34,450 bases of DNA from the NCBI GenBank assembly GCA_022508705.1, contig JAFLUO010000003.1, positions 1 through 34,450 on the forward strand. The letters are read 5' to 3'. This DNA is from Oscillospiraceae bacterium (GTDB taxonomy: Bacteria > Bacillota > Clostridia > Oscillospirales > Acutalibacteraceae). The notes beneath the pieces are model-generated. The model had not been told where the DNA came from. It ran no database searches and was given only the letters and a program-made list of their open reading frames with translations. Shown here piece by piece: positions 30,420-34,450 of this stretch (positions are counted from its first letter, which is position 1; each line of letters begins with the position of its first letter). Made by a program: the position numbers and the translations under genes.

Positions 30420-30788
30420 TCATAATAAAATGTATCCCAATGCCGCTAAAAGAGCCTCATCTGCACCCTCATTTCGCAAAAGCATTATAAGTCCTGAAAG
30501 CATCGCCGCCTCAGGGTCATTTAAGAGCTTACTGAGGTTACTTTTACCAATATTTCCCTCTTGTGCATTTTGTTTCATTATTTGATTTTTCTTTTCCTGC
30601 CCGAATGTGGTTTTAAAATCGGGAAAAGAATACCCGTCGGGAAATTCAATGGGCAATTTTGTAACCCTCGGCCTGATTTTTTCGGGTCTTTCTGTTGCTC
30701 TTAAATTGTCCTTTGGATTATATGTATTTTTGTTTATGTGTGTTGCACGCTCCAAAGCCTGCCGCTCTAAAAAATTTATATCCGACAT
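30420..30788 (-). CDS. Hypothetical protein, third gene of a three-gene operon
   Basis: I do not recognise this 122-residue protein. The N-terminal 60 residues are polar with a likely extended region (RPRVTKLPIEFPDGYSFPDF), and the C-terminal 50 residues are helical and end hydrophobically (AAMLSGLIMLLRNEGADEAL, then LAALGYILL). It starts at ATG 30788, sharing one base with the upstream TAA, so it is coupled. No signal peptide. The ending abuts the MITE-like element without disturbing the frame. Confidence 0.7.
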   Translation of the reverse strand: MSDINFLERQALERATHINKNTYNPKDNLRATERPEKIRPRVTKLPIEFPDGYSFPDFKTTFGQEKKNQIMKQNAQEGNIGKSNLSKLLNDPEAAMLSGLIMLLRNEGADEALLAALGYILL

Positions 30789-31099
30789 TATAACAGCCCC
30801 CGAAGTTCAGGTAAAATTTGAATTATATGAAGAAATTTAACTGCCTCATCGGCACGCCTTTGTCTGTCCGGCCCTAAAAGAGGTTTTAGGTGCATAATAA
30901 GCTTTATTCTGTCGTCATTATCGTTCATTTTGCCGATTGCCGACATTATGGGTTGCATAGCTTCCATTGAAAGAGCAGGCGCTTCAATAATTTCCTTTTT
31001 ATCCTTTTGCGCATCTCCCAAAAGAGACGATGCCACACCTTTAAGCCGTTCCATATCCTCATTACTTACAGATGCCAGCAAGTTTTCTAAATCCGTCAT
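30788..31099 (-). CDS. Hypothetical helical protein, second gene of the operon
   Basis: The 103-residue protein is soluble and helical. The C-terminal half IKLIMHLKPLLGPDRQRRAD, then EAVKFLHIIQILPELRGLL, looks like a repeated type of sequence I associate with short Clostridia proteins in sporulation-linked operons; this is recollection, not a search. It starts at ATG 31099 after AAAGGTG, 6 bp beyond the previous stop. Confidence 0.7.
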   Translation of the reverse strand: MTDLENLLASVSNEDMERLKGVASSLLGDAQKDKKEIIEAPALSMEAMQPIMSAIGKMNDNDDRIKLIMHLKPLLGPDRQRRADEAVKFLHIIQILPELRGLL

Positions 31100-31105
31100 A
31101 GCTTT

Positions 31106-31318
31106 TCACCTTTCTTCGTCTTCCGAAAGAATATCATAAAGCGCTTTTGCACGCTCAGAGCTGAGTATTCGTTTAAGCTCTGCTTCATTATTCATAATCT
31201 CATCAAGCCTTTTTCTCATATCATTGGGAATACTGTTCAGTAACGCATCACTTGACTTTGCTTTTTTCATTTGGTTAATCATTTCTTCCTGTTCCCTGCT
31301 GAATTTCTCATAACTCAT
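31106..31318 (-). CDS. Hypothetical small helical protein, first gene of the operon
   Basis: This 70-residue protein is highly charged and helical (REQEEMINQMKKAKSSDALL, RLDEIMNNEAELKRILSSER), ending in DEER. No membrane segment. It starts at ATG 31318 after GGTGG and heads a leftward operon with the two genes above. Upstream lies a candidate sporulation sigma-E promoter. Confidence 0.7.
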   Translation of the reverse strand: MSYEKFSREQEEMINQMKKAKSSDALLNSIPNDMRKRLDEIMNNEAELKRILSSERAKALYDILSEDEER

Positions 31319-31353
31319 TGATTTCCACCGCCAATTTATTATATAATTAGTAT

Positions 31354-31381
31354 ATTATATGATTGTCACGGAGTAATATGA
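31354..31381 (-). promoter_or_regulatory. Candidate sigma-E type promoter of the three-gene operon
   Basis: Minus strand TCATATT (31381-31375) fits the -35 KMATATT; a 13-bp spacer follows, then CATATAAT (31361-31354), one base off CATACAAT. It lies 36 bp before the first start and overlaps the 5' end of the divergent phosphodiesterase gene. The spacer is one base shorter than usual. Confidence 0.4.
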
Positions 31382-31848
31382 TGAGAATTCTTGTACTTTC
31401 TGATTCACACAGAAATAAATTTGCCTGCGAGACGGCAATAAAAAATCAGCCTAACGCTGATATTGTCGTGTTTCTGGGCGACGGTGAATATGATTTTGAC
31501 GCTTGCAGAAATCTTATCAGAACAACACAGGTGTATGCCGTTCGCGGAAACGGGGATTTTTATTCGTCTTTGCCTGAGTCGCAGATAATTGAGGTAAATA
31601 ACACCCGCATTTACATAACCCACGGGTATAATGAAAGAGTAAAATTTGACACGCAGTATCTTTGTGATAAAGTGAAGGACTATGACTGTAAAATTGGGCT
31701 TTACGGTCACACTCATATTCAAAGATATGAGTACCTTGAAGGCGTACATCTTTATTGCCCGGGTTCGCTCTTACATGAGGAATACGGCGTAGTTGATATA
31801 ACGGACAGCGGAATAATGTGCATAAATATGAAATGCAGATGGGACTGA
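31381..31848 (+). CDS. YfcE/MJ0936-type metallophosphoesterase
   Basis: ATG 31381 (MRILVLSDSHRNKFACETAI) is chosen over ATG 31378 and a TTG at 31363, because GGAG lies 7 nt upstream. The 155-residue protein has the calcineurin-like metal-site motifs in order: LSDSH, FLGDGEYD, AVRGNGD, ITHGYN and YGHTH. Such enzymes hydrolyse small phosphodiesters; in vivo substrates are uncertain. It is followed by nagA after 4 bp, so they are cotranscribed. Confidence 0.93.
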   Translation: MRILVLSDSHRNKFACETAIKNQPNADIVVFLGDGEYDFDACRNLIRTTQVYAVRGNGDFYSSLPESQIIEVNNTRIYITHGYNERVKFDTQYLCDKVKDYDCKIGLYGHTHIQRYEYLEGVHLYCPGSLLHEEYGVVDITDSGIMCINMKCRWD

Positions 31849-31852
31849 CAAA

Positions 31853-33001
31853 ATGCTTTTAAAAAATGCGAATATAATATTTGAAAACGAAATAGTAAAA
31901 TGCAACTGCCAAATTGTGGACGGAAAAATTGTGGAAATAACGCAGAGCGATATTGACGATAATGAAACTATTGACTGTGAAGGGCTTTTCCTGTCCCCGG
32001 GTTTTATTGATTTGCATGTTCACGGTGGCGGCGGTTACTCGTTTATGGACGAAAACCCCGATAATATTAAAAAGGCCGCGCACGCGCACGCTCTTCACGG
32101 CACAACGGGTATTTTACCCACAATGCTTTCTTCTCCGGAAGAAACGCTGATAAAATGTGCTAATAGAATTGCAAGTGTTTCAAATGATTTTGCGAACTCT
32201 GACATTTTAGGCGTTCACTTTGAGGGGCCTTATCTTTCTCCTGCAATGAGCGGTGCGCAAAGCGACGATTCAATTTTTCCCGTCAATGTAAACTCCCCTC
32301 TTTTATCGGTTCAAAATCTTAAAATGATTACTATGGCGCCCGAGCTCCAAATTGCGCAAATTCTTGCAAAGCAGTTTGCTGAAAAAGGCGTTACCGTTGC
32401 CGTGGGGCATACAAACGCAACCTTTGAAGAGACCGAATCGGCTTTTGACAATGGGTTCTCCGATTTTACTCACATTTACAACGCAAGCTCTTCCTTGCAC
32501 AAAGAAGGCGCATTCCGCATTGCAGGCGCGGTTGAGTCCGCCCTTACCAACGACAAATGCACCGTGCAAGTTATCGGTGATTTGCGTCATTTGCCGCTGG
32601 GACTTGTCCGTTTGATTTACAAATGCAAGGGTGCGGATAAAGCCTATTTCATAACCGACGGACTTGAGTTTTCCGCCGCCGATTTAACCGAAGGCGAAAA
32701 AGTAATTCAGGCAAACGGTGTTCCTGCTGTCTACACAAACGGTGTTATGATGACGGGTGACCTAACACGGCTTGCAGGCAGTGCCTCGTCAATGGATACA
32801 ATCCTTAGAAACGCTGTTAAAAATGTTGGTATTTCGCTTACTGACGCCGTAAAAATGGTGTCGTCAACCCCTGCAAAAGTAATCGGTGTGGACAACAAAA
32901 AAGGTTACATTAAAGAGAATTACGATGCCGATCTTGTTCTTTTTGATGAAGAATTTAATATTAAAAAGGTTATGGTAAAAGGCAAATTTATTAAGAAGTG
33001 A
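31853..33001 (+). CDS. nagA: N-acetylglucosamine-6-phosphate deacetylase
   Basis: The 382-residue amidohydrolase has SPGFIDLHVHGGGGYSFMD with the first metal histidines, HFEGPYLSP with the conserved metal Glu, VAVGHTNA and FTHIYNASSSL as substrate/metal histidine positions, and YFITDGLEF carrying the catalytic Asp. The lid region reads VIGDLRHLPLG instead of the common ADGIHV type, and THIYNA stands for THLFNA, so it is somewhat divergent. NagA removes the acetyl group from GlcNAc-6-phosphate in amino-sugar recycling. nagB and a PTS are not in view. Confidence 0.92.
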   Translation: MLLKNANIIFENEIVKCNCQIVDGKIVEITQSDIDDNETIDCEGLFLSPGFIDLHVHGGGGYSFMDENPDNIKKAAHAHALHGTTGILPTMLSSPEETLIKCANRIASVSNDFANSDILGVHFEGPYLSPAMSGAQSDDSIFPVNVNSPLLSVQNLKMITMAPELQIAQILAKQFAEKGVTVAVGHTNATFEETESAFDNGFSDFTHIYNASSSLHKEGAFRIAGAVESALTNDKCTVQVIGDLRHLPLGLVRLIYKCKGADKAYFITDGLEFSAADLTEGEKVIQANGVPAVYTNGVMMTGDLTRLAGSASSMDTILRNAVKNVGISLTDAVKMVSSTPAKVIGVDNKKGYIKENYDADLVLFDEEFNIKKVMVKGKFIKK

Positions 33002-33021
33002 TTTAATAATAAATACACACT

Positions 33022-33051
33022 GTAGGGGACGATGAGAACATCGTCCCCTAC
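33022..33051. repeat. Palindromic GTAGGGG-family repeat, copy 3
   Basis: GTAGGGGACGATG (33022-33034) and CATCGTCCCCTAC (33039-33051) are perfect 13-bp inverted arms around AGAA. The arms contain the same GGGACGATG core as copy 1. Confidence 0.8.
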
Positions 33052-33070
33052 TACTTATTCATTACACGCA

Positions 33071-33098
33071 AAAACACCCGCCTCACAGCGGGTGTTTT
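33071..33098. terminator. Bidirectional terminator between nagA and rplQ
   Basis: AAAACACCCGC (33071-33081) and GCGGGTGTTTT (33088-33098) form a perfect 11-bp stem with A/T runs on both sides. Confidence 0.92.
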
Positions 33099-33118
33099 AC
33101 TTTGTTTATTGGACCGTA

Positions 33119-33466
33119 TTAGTCGTTGATAAGCTCAATGATGCACATTTCTGCTGCATCGCCGCGTCTCGGGCCGGTCTTGATTATACGAGTGTATCCG
33201 CCGTTTCTGTCAGCATACTTCGGGGAAACCTCTTCAATAAGCTTCTTTGCGACAGCTTCCTTTGTGATGTAGGAATAAACCTGTCTCTTTGCATGAAGGC
33301 TATTATCTTTACCAATGGTAATCATTTTTTCAGCCATTGCTCTGACTTCTTTTGCTCTGGTTACCGTTGTTTCAATTTGACCGTTCTCAATAAGGTAAGT
33401 TACCATACCTCTGAGCATAGACTTACGGTGATCGCTTGTTCTGCCAAGTTTTCTTGTTCCGGGCAT
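33119..33466 (-). CDS. rplQ: 50S ribosomal protein L17
   Basis: The 115-residue protein begins MPGTRKLGRTSDHRKSMLRG and continues YLIENGQIETTVTRAKEVRA and EEVSPKYADRNGGYTRIIKT, all L17 landmarks. Length is normal for the bacterial protein. It follows rpoA by 17 bp with AGGAGTG upstream, the usual end of the ribosomal protein supercluster, and finishes at the shared terminator. Confidence 0.98.
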   Translation of the reverse strand: MPGTRKLGRTSDHRKSMLRGMVTYLIENGQIETTVTRAKEVRAMAEKMITIGKDNSLHAKRQVYSYITKEAVAKKLIEEVSPKYADRNGGYTRIIKTGPRRGDAAEMCIIELIND

Positions 33467-33483
33467 TCAAAATCACTCCTTTA

Positions 33484-34434
33484 TTATTCGTCTTCCTTAC
33501 GCAAAGAAAGATTGAGAGAATCGAGCTTTGCAATAACCTCGTCAAGTGATTTACGGCCGAGGTTGCGGACTCTCATCATATCTTCTTCTGATTTACTGAT
33601 AAGCTCTTCCACTGTAAATATTCCTGCACGCTTTAAGCAGTTGAAGGAACGAACTGAAAGATCTAACTCCTCGATAACCATTTCGAGGATCTTACCCTTT
33701 GAATCGTCATTCTTAACGATCATTGTTTCTGTTTCCCTTGCCTCTTCAGAAAGGTCAACAAAAAGGTTAAGATGGTCTGTAAGGATTTTTGCGCCGAGAG
33801 ATACTGCCTCCTGCGCTGAAATAGTGCCGTCTGTCCAAATCTCGATTGACAGTTTGTCATAGTCTGTGATTTGACCGACACGGGTATTTTCAACCGTATA
33901 GTTAACTTTTAATACGGGTGTATAGATTGAATCAATTGCAATTACGCCGATAACAGGTTGCATGATCTGCTTATTTCTCTCTGCCGAAACGTAACCTCTG
34001 CCCTTGTCAGCAGTAAGCTCCATTTTAAGAACTGCACCGTCTTCAAGAGTAGCAATAACGTGATCGGGATTAAGAATTTCAACGTCTGAATCAGCTTTAA
34101 TGTCACCTGCTGTAACTGCGCCCTTGCCACTTGCATCAACGTAAAGTGTTTTAACTGCGTCGCCGTGAATCTTAAGAATTACACCTTTAAGGTTCAAAAC
34201 AATTTCAGTAACATCCTCTTTCACACCGTCAATGGTTGAGAATTCGTGAAGTACACCGTCAATCTTTACTGATGTAATAGCGTATCCGGGGAGTGATGAC
34301 AAAAGTACACGACGAAGGGAATTACCCAAGGTTGTGCCGTAGCCACGCTCTAAAGGCTCAACTACGAATTTGCCATAAGTTCCGTCGGCAGTAAGATCAA
34401 GTGCTTCAATGCCGGGCTTCTCAATTCCTATCAT
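33484..34434 (-). CDS. rpoA: DNA-directed RNA polymerase subunit alpha
   Basis: The 316-residue protein starts at ATG 34434, 7 nt after GGAGGG. The N-terminal dimerisation domain contains VVEPLERGYGTTLGNSLRRV and LLSSLPGYAITSVKIDGVLH. The C-terminal domain carries LDLSVRSFNCLKRAGIFTVE and RVRNLGRKSLDEVIAKL, the UP-element and activator-contacting helices. Length and domain order are normal. It is cut off from its usual upstream neighbours (rpsD, rpsK, rpsM) by the window edge. Confidence 0.98.
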   Translation of the reverse strand: MIGIEKPGIEALDLTADGTYGKFVVEPLERGYGTTLGNSLRRVLLSSLPGYAITSVKIDGVLHEFSTIDGVKEDVTEIVLNLKGVILKIHGDAVKTLYVDASGKGAVTAGDIKADSDVEILNPDHVIATLEDGAVLKMELTADKGRGYVSAERNKQIMQPVIGVIAIDSIYTPVLKVNYTVENTRVGQITDYDKLSIEIWTDGTISAQEAVSLGAKILTDHLNLFVDLSEEARETETMIVKNDDSKGKILEMVIEELDLSVRSFNCLKRAGIFTVEELISKSEEDMMRVRNLGRKSLDEVIAKLDSLNLSLRKEDE

Positions 34435-34450
34435 TCAAAACCCTCCTAAC

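Noticed and set aside
30340..30585. Small plus-strand gene over the MITE-like element
   Set aside because: It spans the palindrome and the antisense of the 122-aa gene and has no ribosome site.

Overview
The window looks like a chromosomal segment from a low-to-moderate GC, endospore-forming member of the Clostridia; an Oscillospirales/Ruminococcaceae-like gut lineage is my inference, not a measurement. Reasons: a full-length spoVT, a Firmicutes-style rimP-nusA-ylxR-ylxQ-infB-rbfA-nrnA-truB-ribF operon, purine-rich Shine-Dalgarno sites, many near-consensus sigma-A promoters with 17-bp spacers, short U-tract terminators and small GTAGGGG-type palindromic repeats.

Layout. 1-3288 (-): a translationally coupled polysaccharide block (initiating sugar transferase, HpcH/HpaI-type aldolase, D-2-hydroxyacid dehydrogenase, glycosyltransferase cut by the window edge). 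3289-3563 holds two divergent promoters and otherwise AT-rich DNA. 3564-5172 (+): a YitT-type membrane protein and spoVT, the latter bracketed by two copies of a structured hairpin element. 5401-8976: three SDR-type oxidoreductases (two +, one convergent - with a C-terminal zinc ribbon). 9184-10777 (-): a membrane-anchored repeat protein and a small helical protein. 10931-12645 (+): VanY-like carboxypeptidase and PlsC-like acyltransferase. 12721-14777 (-): a compact lysis cassette (region-4-only sigma-like regulator, unknown 77-aa protein, GH25 endolysin, XhlA-like protein, holin) behind a strong promoter with a near-perfect LexA box. 14988-16025 (-): a sortase-type surface protein. 16232-24203 (+): a 61-aa protein and the translation/transcription operon, followed by an iron-dependent alcohol dehydrogenase. 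25680-26797: a divergent pair (two-TM membrane protein and XRE regulator). 26912-30162 (-): beta-propeller membrane protein with its ECF sigma factor, and a zinc-ribbon membrane protein. 30259-30419: a MITE-like palindrome. 30420-31318 (-): three small unknown genes. 31381-33001 (+): YfcE-type phosphodiesterase and NagA. 33119-34434 (-): rplQ and rpoA, the end of the ribosomal protein supercluster.

The most interesting item is the lysis cassette. It carries everything needed to breach membrane and wall, is wired to the SOS response by sequence, and sits between ordinary chromosomal genes with no phage structural, replication or integration gene visible. A second item is the pair of covarying hairpins around spoVT. 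No tRNA, rRNA, CRISPR array or insertion-sequence transposase was seen, and apart from the 3259-3563 divergent promoter region (just over 300 bp with the chosen start) no gene-free stretch reaches 300 bp.
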